DNA from: an uncultured Chlorobiaceae bacterium
GTDB lineage: Bacteria > Bacteroidota > Chlorobiia > Chlorobiales > Chlorobiaceae
Assembly (NCBI GenBank): GCA_903824045.1
Contig: CAIJVD010000037.1
Location: 124,001-188,000, forward strand
Direction: 5' to 3'
Length of the DNA stretch: 64,000 nt
A program made the translations under genes and the position numbers. Of the stretch, positions 38,121 to 46,067 are shown in pieces. The first letter of the stretch is position 1, and each line of letters opens with the position of its first letter. The notes below the pieces were generated by a model. That model was not told where the DNA came from. It saw only the letters and a list, made by a program, of their open reading frames with translations, and did not search any database.

Positions 38121-38337
38121 CATCCCGCTCAATCTTGGCATGCCCTGGAGAGCGTTTATTATGCTGCTTCAGGGCTGGTGGCCTGCCCGATATTTCAATT
38201 CAGCTGGCGAACAATCGCCAATAATCACTATTTTCCGCATTGAGTTTACCAGGCGCTCTCAGGAACTCTCAGTTGCGCACCCGTGTTTAAGACAACTCGG
38301 AAGCATCCCCACAGGCTCTCAATTTTTACGGTTTATC

Positions 38338-38958
38338 ATGGAAGTTGTCGGTAAAAGTAACGTGCATGTAGTTCTTGACTCATGCCTTCACGAGTCATCA
38401 ATCTATTTTGCCAATCACGAAAAGCTGCTCAAGTGCAACCCCTACTGCAGCAACGTGAGATATATCATGTCCCACGATATTTTTCAGTGGGTCTTTGAGG
38501 TCTCTGATCCGCGGGACAACCCGATCACTGCGATTTTTTTTGTTCGTCAGCATGAAGAGAGTTTTACGCTCGACGACAGTTTTGGCAGGACGGTTGCGGC
38601 CAAGGTGAAAAATGAAGAGCATCTCGATGGAAGGGGGAAGCGTATTCGCTGGGAGCCGGTTCATGAATATCCGGACTTTGAGAGCGAGTTGCCCAACACC
38701 TTTATTGGTCGGGCGAGTTCGGAAATCTGCCTGCTCCATCAGAAGGACAATCGCACTTCGGTCTATTTTGATACGGATATTACCCTTGACTTCACGCTCT
38801 CGTTTCCTCTGAACCTTATGCCGGAAGGCATTCTCAAGTTCATGACTGAGGCGATCATGTCACAGATCATGCAGAAGGCCACTGAGAGCATGCTCTGCCA
38901 GGTGCAGTCCGATATCTGCTGCTCTGCACCGGACGAGGATTCGGCCAAGAGCGCCTGA
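38338..38958 (+). CDS. DUF1997 family protein
   Basis: A 206-aa protein from ATG 38338; the open frame upstream to 38140 shows no domain. It has the DUF1997/SRPBCC-like pattern of long strands and a final helix: FQWVFEVSDPRDNPI, TLSFPLNLMPEGILKFMTEA and IMQKATESML. DUF1997 proteins occur mainly in cyanobacteria, plastids and green sulfur bacteria. A C-terminal Cys-rich tail (LCQVQSDICCSAPDE) could bind metal or form disulfides. The function is unknown, and lipid or pigment binding is typical for the fold. The 217-bp gap before it contains nothing I recognise. Confidence 0.68.
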   Translation: MEVVGKSNVHVVLDSCLHESSIYFANHEKLLKCNPYCSNVRYIMSHDIFQWVFEVSDPRDNPITAIFFVRQHEESFTLDDSFGRTVAAKVKNEEHLDGRGKRIRWEPVHEYPDFESELPNTFIGRASSEICLLHQKDNRTSVYFDTDITLDFTLSFPLNLMPEGILKFMTEAIMSQIMQKATESMLCQVQSDICCSAPDEDSAKSA

Positions 38959-39025
38959 CCCTTCCAGGGAGCGAGTCGTGCCTCGAACAAAATCCTTTGC
39001 ATTCTCCCTTTTTTTTGTTTTCTTT

Positions 39026-39048
39026 ATACCTATACGGGGTATAGGTAT
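39026..39048. promoter_or_regulatory. Perfect 10-3-10 palindrome, likely operator of the CsoR/CstR-family repressor
   Basis: ATACCTATAC and GTATAGGTAT flank GGG, ending 44 bp before the repressor ATG. CsoR and CstR tetramers bind G/C-centred, A/T-flanked palindromes of this kind that overlap their own promoters. The spacing and position fit autoregulation of the whole 39.1-45.3 kb operon. Confidence 0.8.
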
Positions 39049-39092
39049 TTCTCCGTTTTTATTTGATTCCCACAAGTTAACACGGAAATCCA

Positions 39093-39323
39093 ATGAAGGA
39101 TGTGATTCTCAGGCTCAAAAAGGTGGGTGGCCAGGTCGAAGGGCTGATCAGGATGATCGAGCGGGAGGAGGAGTGCGGCCAGATTATTACCCAGTTCCAG
39201 GCGGCGAAAGCTGCGCTCGACAACACCTTCTCGCTGGTGCTCCATCGCAATCTCAAGGAGTGCCTCAGCCATCGTGATGCGGACAGCGCTGAAAAGATTT
39301 TAAAACTCATCTCCAAACAGTAA
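39093..39323 (+). CDS. CsoR/FrmR-family repressor with CstR-like Cys-Asn-Cys positions
   Basis: A 76-aa all-helical DUF156 repressor, starting MKDVILRLKKVGGQVEGLIR. The family's sensing positions are Cys28 and Cys57, 29 residues apart as in CsoR and CstR. The position four before the second Cys, His in the copper sensor CsoR, is Asn53 here, within NLKEC. S. aureus CstR, a persulfide sensor, has NLIEC at this place. I therefore favour a per/polysulfide or thiol-reactive sensor over a Cu(I) sensor, with His51 as the only possible alternative ligand. Its stop codon abuts the ATG of the next gene (TAAATG), and a palindromic operator lies upstream. Confidence 0.82.
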   Translation: MKDVILRLKKVGGQVEGLIRMIEREEECGQIITQFQAAKAALDNTFSLVLHRNLKECLSHRDADSAEKILKLISKQ

Positions 39324-40655
39324 ATGACCATGAAGGTTTACAAGGCGTTTATCGGCTGTTGTCTTGCGGGTGCTCTCGGAGCTCCTTTGCAGGCTATAGG
39401 CGGCGAAAAAATAGTGAAGCTCTCTCTCTCCGAGGCCATTTCGATGGCGCGTGAAAACAACTATACCCTCAAGGCCGCCCGCAGCAGGGTTGAGCAGGCG
39501 GAGGCTCGGGTGGTGCAGAGCCGCCAGTCCTACCTGCCGAAGGTGACGTTTTCGGAGACCTTCCTGGTCACCAACGATCCCGGTGCTGCGCTGGTCTTCA
39601 AGCTGCAGCAGAAGACGCTTGTGGATTCGGATTTTATGGCTGCAAAGATGACCAATCCCGATCTGATCAACGATTTTAATACCTCTCTTCAGGTTATGCA
39701 GCCGATTTTCAATGCCGATGCTTCGGCAGGCAGAAAGATGGCAGTGACGGCCAAAAAGGCCAGCGAGTACATGGCGATGAGAACCGAGGAGGGCATCGCT
39801 CTGCAGGTGAGCAAGGTCTATTACGGGCTCATTCTGGCCGCCAAAAATATCGAAGCGGTCGATCAGTCGATCAGAACCATGCAGGGCCACAGCAATGATG
39901 CGGCAAAGGCCTACAGAGCGGGCATACTGACAAAATCCGACAAGCTCTCGACCGAGGTGAGGCTTTCAGAGCTTCAGGAGCAGAAGCTCATGCTGCAGGA
40001 CGAGATCCGCAATGCAACCGACGCGCTCAAGGTGATGCTTCGTCTCGACGGGGCAGTGAGTATTGTTCCGACCGGCGAACTCTCGGTTGAGAGTGTTCTG
40101 CCGGGAGGCGAGAGTGCCACTGTTTCCGAGAACAGGGCGGATCTCAAGGCGCTTGAAACCTGGCGTGATGTTGCTCTCAACCAGGAGGAGATGGTGAAAG
40201 CCTCAAGGCTTCCCCGCCTGAACGCATTTGCCCAGAGCAACCTGCACAGCGCAACTGTTCTTAACGGCGGTTCGAGCTGGACGGTAGGATTGAACATGCA
40301 GTGGAACATCTATGACGGAATGGCCACAGCCGGCCGGATTCAGGAGGCCAGGGCCCAGGAGCAGGAGGCGATGTACGGCTACGAAGCGGCAAAGAGCGGA
40401 AGTATGGCTGAGGCAGAAAAAGCGCTCAGGTCGCTGAAGACTGCAAGGACAAGGATTGCCGGTGCCCAGAAGTCGCTTGAGGAGGCCAGGGTGAGTCTCG
40501 ATTTTATCGGTGAACAGTTCAGAACGGGAATGGCTATGACCTTTGAGCTTCTGATGAGGGAGCAGGCATACACCTATTCGAAAATGAGGCTCAACCAGGC
40601 AAAATATGATTATTGCGTGGCCAGGAGCGAGCTCTCATTCTATCGCGGCAACTGA
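39324..40655 (+). CDS. TolC-family outer membrane efflux protein
   Basis: A 443-aa protein with a signal peptide (about residues 1-24, ending LQAIGG) and two OEP repeats. The helical hairpin signature appears as LSEAISMARENNYTLKAARSRVEQAEARV near residue 33 (shown across the motif) and again in AEKALRSLKTARTRIAG near 355, with the strand segments FSETFLVTNDPG and WTVGLNMQWNIYDGMATAG. It is the outer-membrane duct of the tripartite pump formed with the adaptor and RND permease encoded downstream. It is translationally adjacent to the repressor gene. Confidence 0.88.
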   Translation: MTMKVYKAFIGCCLAGALGAPLQAIGGEKIVKLSLSEAISMARENNYTLKAARSRVEQAEARVVQSRQSYLPKVTFSETFLVTNDPGAALVFKLQQKTLVDSDFMAAKMTNPDLINDFNTSLQVMQPIFNADASAGRKMAVTAKKASEYMAMRTEEGIALQVSKVYYGLILAAKNIEAVDQSIRTMQGHSNDAAKAYRAGILTKSDKLSTEVRLSELQEQKLMLQDEIRNATDALKVMLRLDGAVSIVPTGELSVESVLPGGESATVSENRADLKALETWRDVALNQEEMVKASRLPRLNAFAQSNLHSATVLNGGSSWTVGLNMQWNIYDGMATAGRIQEARAQEQEAMYGYEAAKSGSMAEAEKALRSLKTARTRIAGAQKSLEEARVSLDFIGEQFRTGMAMTFELLMREQAYTYSKMRLNQAKYDYCVARSELSFYRGN

Positions 40656-40696
40656 GGGGCTTGTAAATAATAAGCGTTAATCAATCTGATCGTGTA

Positions 40697-41113
40697 ATGC
40701 ATTTAAGAAATAAACTTTTTCTGCTCCCGGCCCTGCTTCCCCTGTTTTTCACAGGGTGCGGCCCTCACGAGCCGCTCCCTGCAAAGTCAGGAAGCCCTGT
40801 GTCGACGGTTGCCGTTGAGAGCATCGTTCCTGTTCGTTCGTCCGGACATGCTCCGGCAGCAGAGGAACTCCTGGTGCCGAAGTCGGCGATTTTCATGAAA
40901 GGTGATCTTGAGGGTGTTCTGGTTGTCGGTGCCGGCGACCTGATTTCAGTGCGATGGATCAGGACTGGTCGGTCGTTGAATGGTGACCGGGTTGTTCTCG
41001 GTGGTCTTGAAAAGGGTGAACTCGTGGTAGGGAAATACAGTGCCGCGATTAATGAAGGAGTAACCGTAAAAAAGAGTCCGCGTGTGACAGAGGAGAAGAA
41101 TACTAATGAATGA
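40697..41113 (+). CDS. Very short periplasmic adaptor-like lipoprotein (mini membrane fusion protein)
   Basis: A 138-aa lipoprotein: hydrophobic N-terminus and lipobox LPLFFTGC with Cys21, then about 100 residues. The segment LVPKSAIFMKGDLEGVLVV ... WIRTGRSLNGDRVVLGGLEKGELVV (near 58-115) matches the membrane-proximal domain of RND membrane fusion proteins. The lipoyl domain, the alpha-helical hairpin and most of the beta-barrel domain of a normal 350-400-aa adaptor are absent. The DNA around it is intact, and the gene overlaps the RND start by 8 bp, so this looks like a genuine short form, not a recent truncation. Confidence 0.75.
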   Translation: MHLRNKLFLLPALLPLFFTGCGPHEPLPAKSGSPVSTVAVESIVPVRSSGHAPAAEELLVPKSAIFMKGDLEGVLVVGAGDLISVRWIRTGRSLNGDRVVLGGLEKGELVVGKYSAAINEGVTVKKSPRVTEEKNTNE

Positions 41114-44100
41114 AGGAATTGCAGGTAAACTCGCCAAACAGTTTATCAATTCAAAGATCACGCCGCTCCTGATGATGGCGGCGCTGCTTGTCGGCATCAT
41201 GGCGACGTTCATGACTCCCAGAGAGGAGGAGCCGCAGATCGTTGTGCCAATGGTCGATATCTATATCCCGTTGCCCGGAGCGACTCCCGCTGAAATAGAG
41301 GCTCGTGTCGCAAAGCCGGTCGAGCGCACCCTGACCGAGATTCCCGGAGTCGATTATGTCTACTCCACTGCCATGCCGGATGTTGCGCTGGTAACCGTCC
41401 GCTACAAGGTCGGCGAGGATGCGGAGAAGAGCATGGTGAAGCTCTGGTCGACCCTCATGAAGAATATGGACAAGATGCCGCAGGGCGCCGGGTTTCCATT
41501 CATGAAGAAGGTCTCCATTGACGATGTGCCGGTGCTCAACCTTACCTTCTGGAGCAAGGATAAAGACCCCTACCAGATCCGCCAGACTGCCACGCAGGTT
41601 GCTGACGAGCTGAAAAAGGTCAAGAATATCGGCGATGTTGAAATCAAGGGTGGACAGCGCCGCCAGGTACGCATCATGCTCGACAAGGCGAAACTCCAGC
41701 ACTTCAATGTAAGTCCGCTGCAGATTGCCCGGCAGATTCAGCAGACCAACAGCCAGATGACCTCGGGCGATTTCAGGCAGGTGAACCAGGAGATCGTTGT
41801 TCGCACAGGAAAGTTCCTTGAAAACGCGGCCGACGTATCCAATATCGTTGTCGGTATCTATGGTGCCTCTCCGGTCTACCTCCGTGACGTTGCCTCAATA
41901 GTTGACGGGCCTGAAGAGGTTAACAACTACAGCTTCTTCGGCTTTGCCGCTGCAGCTCCGAAGGGATCCCCCTCGGGCGAGTATCCGGCGGTGACGCTGA
42001 CGGTTGCCAAGCGCAAGGGTGGCGACGCTTCGGTGCTGGCCGGGAAGGTGATGGAGAAGGTTGAGACCATGAAGAAGAGCATTATCCCTGCGGATATTAC
42101 GGTCAGCGAAACCAGGAATTACGGCGCTACCGCATCCGAAAAGGTTTTCACCCTTCTCGAGCATCTGCTTATGGCCGTCGTGGCCGTAACGGTTGTTGTC
42201 GGATTCTTTCTTGGCTGGAGGGGCTCTCTTGTGGTGCTGGCGTCGGTGCCGATCACCTTTGCCCTCACCCTTCTGATCTACTACCTGCTTGATTATTCGC
42301 TCAACAGGGTCACCCTTTTCGCTCTGATCTTTGTGACCGGTATTGTTGTCGATGACTCGATCATCATAGCCGAGAACATTCACCGGCACTTTGCCATGAA
42401 GCGGCAGCCGAAGCTGCAGGCGGCCATTACGGCCATCAGCGAGGTGGGCAACCCGACCATTCTGGCAACCTTTACCGTTATCGCGGCTGTGCTGCCGATG
42501 GTCTTCGTCTCCGGTCTGATGGGCCCATACATGAGCCCGATGCCTATTGGCGCTTCGCTGGCCATGATATTCTCGTTGCTTGTTGCCCTTATTGCAACCC
42601 CCTGGCTCTCCTTCCGTCTTCTGAAGAGTGGTGATGACGGCCATCATGAAGAGTACGATATTACCAAGAGCGGCTACTACAAGCTGTTCAACACCGTTCT
42701 TACCCCCTTCATCGACAGCAGCTTCAAGAGATGGATGGCCTTCGGTGTGGTCGGTCTCATGCTTGCCGGTGCCATTGCCATGGTGCCCTTGAAGGCTGTG
42801 CAGATGAAGATGCTGCCGTTCGACAACAAGAACGAGTTCCAGGTTATTCTTGACATGCCGGAAGGTACCTCGCTGGAGCAGACCTCAAGAGTTGCCAAGG
42901 AGATTTCCGGTTACCTGAAAAGTGTTCCGGAGGTTCAGAGCTATCAGTACTATGCGGGCGTCAATGCGCCGATCAACTTTAACGGCCTTGTGCGTCACTA
43001 CTACCTGCGTCAGAAGGCCAACATGGCCGACATCCAGGTGAACCTTGTTCACAAGGGTGAGCGCAAGGCGCAGAGCCATGATATCGCCAAGCGGGTCAGG
43101 GCTGGTGTGCAGGAGATTGCCAGGCGCTACAATGGCAATGCCAAGATCGTTGAAATTCCTCCGGGACCTCCGGTGCTCTCTACGCTTGTCGCCGAGATTT
43201 ACGGTCCTTCACAGTCGGAGCAGATCGCGCTGGCAAAGCAGGTGAAGCAGGTGTTTGAGTCTACTCCCGGCGTTGTCGATGTCGACTGGATGGTCGAAGA
43301 GGACCAGAAGGTCTACAATCTCGTGGTCAACAAAGAGCGTGCGGCTGCCCGCGGCGTCAGCGCCGAGCAGATCGCCCAGACGCTCCGCATGTCGATCGCA
43401 GGCATGGATGTCGGCCTTCTCCATACCGAAAACGGCCATGACCCGGTCACCATTCAGGTGCGCCTGCCGCAGTCCGCAAGAAGCTCCCGCCAGGATCTCT
43501 CCGGGATCTTTGTCCAGTCTCAGGGAATGGGAAGCCTGACCTCCCGCCTTCGTGCCGGCCAGATGATTCCCCTTTCTGAACTGGTGAGGGTTGAGGAGAA
43601 GGTTCAGGACAAGAGCATTTTCCACAAGGATTTGCAGCGGGTGGTATACGTGACTGCCGATGTTGCCGGAGCGACAGAGAGCCCGGTATATGCCATGCTC
43701 GACATGGACAAGAAAATCCAGAAGCTCAAGGTTCCCGGCGGCTACTCGGTCAATCCGCTCTACACGGCAAATCCTGCGAACGAGGAGAAGCTCGCCATGA
43801 AGTGGGATGGTGAGTGGCAGATCACCTTCGAGGTGTTCAGGGATCTTGGTACAGCTTTTGCCGTTGTTCTGGTGATCATCTATCTGCTCATTATCGGCTG
43901 GTTCCAGTCGTTCAAGACCCCGCTGATCATGATGATCGCCATTCCGCTCAGCCTTGTCGGCATCATTCCCGGCCACTGGTTGCACGGCGCGTTCTTTACC
44001 GCAACCAGCATGATCGGCATGATCGCCCTTGCCGGCATCATGGTGCGAAACTCGGTGCTGCTCATCGACTTCATCCAGATCCGCAGGGCGGAGGGCGCCG

Positions 44101-44315
44101 GGCTCAAGCAGGCCGTCATCGAGTCGGCCGCAGTCCGCACACGCCCGATTATCCTGACCTCAGGGGCGGTCGTCATTGGCTCTGTGGTAATGCTTTTCGA
44201 CCCGATCTTCCAGGGTCTGGCGATCTCGCTGATCTGGGGCGGTGTGCTCTCAACCATCCTGACGCTTGTGGTGGTGCCGCTTGTTTACTATATGGCCGAA
44301 AAGAAATCCAATTAA
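41106..44315 (+). CDS. RND efflux permease (AcrB/MdtB-like, HAE class)
   Basis: A 1069-aa inner-membrane pump with twelve expected membrane segments and two large periplasmic loops. The first segment is followed by PREEEPQIVVPMVDI, and the proton relay carries GIVVDDSIIIAENIH near residue 415, with the second-half match GIMVRNSVLLIDFIQ near 980. It exports a substrate to the TolC partner using proton motive force. The DD pair and overall length match hydrophobe/amphiphile pumps rather than the heavy-metal CzcA class. The actual cargo is unknown. The start overlaps the adaptor gene by 8 bp. Confidence 0.92.
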   Translation: MNEGIAGKLAKQFINSKITPLLMMAALLVGIMATFMTPREEEPQIVVPMVDIYIPLPGATPAEIEARVAKPVERTLTEIPGVDYVYSTAMPDVALVTVRYKVGEDAEKSMVKLWSTLMKNMDKMPQGAGFPFMKKVSIDDVPVLNLTFWSKDKDPYQIRQTATQVADELKKVKNIGDVEIKGGQRRQVRIMLDKAKLQHFNVSPLQIARQIQQTNSQMTSGDFRQVNQEIVVRTGKFLENAADVSNIVVGIYGASPVYLRDVASIVDGPEEVNNYSFFGFAAAAPKGSPSGEYPAVTLTVAKRKGGDASVLAGKVMEKVETMKKSIIPADITVSETRNYGATASEKVFTLLEHLLMAVVAVTVVVGFFLGWRGSLVVLASVPITFALTLLIYYLLDYSLNRVTLFALIFVTGIVVDDSIIIAENIHRHFAMKRQPKLQAAITAISEVGNPTILATFTVIAAVLPMVFVSGLMGPYMSPMPIGASLAMIFSLLVALIATPWLSFRLLKSGDDGHHEEYDITKSGYYKLFNTVLTPFIDSSFKRWMAFGVVGLMLAGAIAMVPLKAVQMKMLPFDNKNEFQVILDMPEGTSLEQTSRVAKEISGYLKSVPEVQSYQYYAGVNAPINFNGLVRHYYLRQKANMADIQVNLVHKGERKAQSHDIAKRVRAGVQEIARRYNGNAKIVEIPPGPPVLSTLVAEIYGPSQSEQIALAKQVKQVFESTPGVVDVDWMVEEDQKVYNLVVNKERAAARGVSAEQIAQTLRMSIAGMDVGLLHTENGHDPVTIQVRLPQSARSSRQDLSGIFVQSQGMGSLTSRLRAGQMIPLSELVRVEEKVQDKSIFHKDLQRVVYVTADVAGATESPVYAMLDMDKKIQKLKVPGGYSVNPLYTANPANEEKLAMKWDGEWQITFEVFRDLGTAFAVVLVIIYLLIIGWFQSFKTPLIMMIAIPLSLVGIIPGHWLHGAFFTATSMIGMIALAGIMVRNSVLLIDFIQIRRAEGAGLKQAVIESAAVRTRPIILTSGAVVIGSVVMLFDPIFQGLAISLIWGGVLSTILTLVVVPLVYYMAEKKSN

Positions 44316-44336
44316 TTTTCCAGAGGAGCAGATGCG

Positions 44337-44645
44337 ATGAAATTTCTTGCTATCATGGGACATGAGGAGACGCGCCCGAAAGTGCGCGCTCTTTTCAAAG
44401 AGCATCAGGTGATGATGTTCAGCAGTTTTGACATCATGGGGTGTAACTGCGAAAAAAAAGGTGCCGAGCCTCAGGCCTGGTTTCCTGCGGTCGAGATGCC
44501 CGGAGCCTATTCAACGCTCTGTTTCGCCATTCTCGACGATGACAGGGCGGAGGTAATCATGCGTGAACTGGAGAGGAACCCTATTGCTGTTGACAAGGAG
44601 TTTCCGGCAAGGGCGTTTCTGATGAATGTGGAAAAAACAGCCTGA
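44337..44645 (+). CDS. Small PII-like/ferredoxin-like-fold protein of the RND operon
   Basis: A 102-aa protein behind a good GAGGAG ribosome-binding site. The predicted order is strand (MKFLAIMGHE), helix (RPKVRALFKEHQ), strand (VMMFSSFDIMG), a Cys-rich loop GCNCEKK, strand (YSTLCFAILDDD), helix (RAEVIMRELERN) and strand (RAFLMNVEK). This beta-alpha-beta-beta-alpha-beta order is that of PII-like and CutA-like trimers. The CxC in the loop could bind metal or be persulfidated. I recognise no named family. It is transcribed between the pump and the MBL gene and could regulate or modulate the pump. Confidence 0.65.
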   Translation: MKFLAIMGHEETRPKVRALFKEHQVMMFSSFDIMGCNCEKKGAEPQAWFPAVEMPGAYSTLCFAILDDDRAEVIMRELERNPIAVDKEFPARAFLMNVEKTA

Positions 44646-44661
44646 AAACAGGAGGGGGGCG

Positions 44662-45303
44662 ATGAAGGTCCAGCAGTTCAGTACGGGGGGCGACAGGAAC
44701 TTCGCCTACCTTGTCGCCGATGAAGTGTCTGCTGAAGCGCTCGTCATCGACCCCTCCTACAATCCAGCCGTGATCGTTCGTTTTGCGGCCGATCACGGTT
44801 TTGTTATACGCTATGTTTTCTCGACCCACTCGCACCCTGACCACACTAACGGCAACGACGCCATCGCCCGAATGACCGGCCTTGTGCCCCTGCTCTATGG
44901 TGACAGTTGTTCCCGCACAGGGATAAGGGTTCAGGATGGTGCGCACTTTCCTCTCGGCTCGCTCCAGGCAACCATTATCCACACCCCCGGTCACACTCCG
45001 GACTCCATCTGTATTCTCTGCGGTGAGGCGCTCTTTACCGGCGACACCCTTTTTACGGGAAAGGTTGGCGGTACCCGCACCGAGAGAGAGTCTATCGAGG
45101 AGTACAACTCCCTTCACCTTCGCCTCATGGCGCTTCCCGATGAGACAAAAGTCTATCCCGGACACGATTACGGTAGCTCTTCAAGCTCCTCAATCGGTCG
45201 TGAGCGCAGAACAAATCCCTTTCTTCTTCAGCCGGATATCGCGGCATTTCTCTCCCTGAAGCTGAACTGGGCGGAGTACAAAAAACAGCACGGTATTGCA
45301 TGA
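44662..45303 (+). CDS. MBL-fold hydrolase, glyoxalase II / persulfide dioxygenase-like
   Basis: A 213-aa metallo-beta-lactamase-fold enzyme with THSHPDHTNG near residue 54 (HxHxDH), TPGHTPDSI near 111, LFTGDTLF near 130 and VYPGHDYG near 168. The stretch after it, IGRERRTNPFL, is of the kind found in persulfide dioxygenases (ETHE1) and some glyoxalase II enzymes. The start at 44662 has an excellent GGAGGGGGG ribosome-binding site. As last gene of the CstR-like operon it could oxidise or hydrolyse a thiol or persulfide conjugate such as glutathione-like persulfide. Which of these it does is not decided by the sequence. Confidence 0.82.
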   Translation: MKVQQFSTGGDRNFAYLVADEVSAEALVIDPSYNPAVIVRFAADHGFVIRYVFSTHSHPDHTNGNDAIARMTGLVPLLYGDSCSRTGIRVQDGAHFPLGSLQATIIHTPGHTPDSICILCGEALFTGDTLFTGKVGGTRTERESIEEYNSLHLRLMALPDETKVYPGHDYGSSSSSSIGRERRTNPFLLQPDIAAFLSLKLNWAEYKKQHGIA

Positions 45304-45485
45304 TTTTGCTCTTCAACCGGCCAATAGTTGTGATTATCACGGGTTTTTTTATACATTGATTACTTTCGCCAGCCTTCGGGTAATTTTCGGCACTCCCGCC
45401 TTTTATTGCATTCGGTCTTAAAAGATCTGCCCCTGGGTTCTCTTTCGGCGGGGCACTCTCTGTTTCATTAATCTTAAGTAACCTG

Positions 45486-45938
45486 ATGACTATGGATCAG
45501 CTCATTACATTGCGCACGTTGCCGGTATCGGCCCTTATGCAGAAGGAATTTCATATGATCAAGGGAAGCTGTACGGTTGCCGAAGCTTTGCAGATCATGA
45601 AAAGGAACAATGAGAGCGGCCTGCTTGTCGAGCCTCGCAACGAGGACGACTGTTACGGTATCGTTACCGAAAAGGATATTCTCGAAAAAGTTATCGATCC
45701 GGGTGAGGATGTGCATCGCGACCCCTGGAATACCCCCGTTTTTCAGATCATGAGCAAGCCGATCATCAGCGTCAACCCCAGTCTCAGGATCAAATATGCC
45801 CTTCGTCTGATGAAGAGAACCAATATCAGGCGTCTTACCATCATGGAGAGCAACAAGGTTATCGGTGTGCTCAACATGACCGACGTGCTTCACGCAGTAG
45901 AGGAACTCCCTGTGCATGACGATCATGTGGCACTGTAG
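45486..45938 (+). CDS. CBS-domain pair protein
   Basis: A 150-aa stand-alone pair of CBS domains: residues 10-75 ([33 protein letters not shown]) and 80-140 ([37 protein letters not shown]). Such proteins bind adenine nucleotides and act as energy-status modules. It lies 129 bp upstream of the fumarate reductase operon. A regulatory link is possible, but the sequence does not show one. Confidence 0.85.
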   Translation: MTMDQLITLRTLPVSALMQKEFHMIKGSCTVAEALQIMKRNNESGLLVEPRNEDDCYGIVTEKDILEKVIDPGEDVHRDPWNTPVFQIMSKPIISVNPSLRIKYALRLMKRTNIRRLTIMESNKVIGVLNMTDVLHAVEELPVHDDHVAL

Positions 45939-46067
45939 CAGCAGGCCCCTGTTTCGCTGTTTTCCTCGGATACTACCATAAAGACTACTTTAACGGCCGG
46001 GCGCTCTTGCGCCCTGTCATTTAATCAGTGAGGCTTTTTTGCGGCTTCATCAAGGAGATTTGAGCAT

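Noticed and set aside
39093-39323. Assignment of the repressor as a copper sensor CsoR
   Set aside because: The His ligand position is Asn, and the operon lacks copper ATPase or chaperone genes. It is not excluded, since His51 is close.
41895-42647. Minus-strand ORF of about 250 codons inside the RND pump gene
   Set aside because: It is antisense to a clear RND permease, and its composition is dominated by His, Arg and Gly, as expected for a shadow frame.
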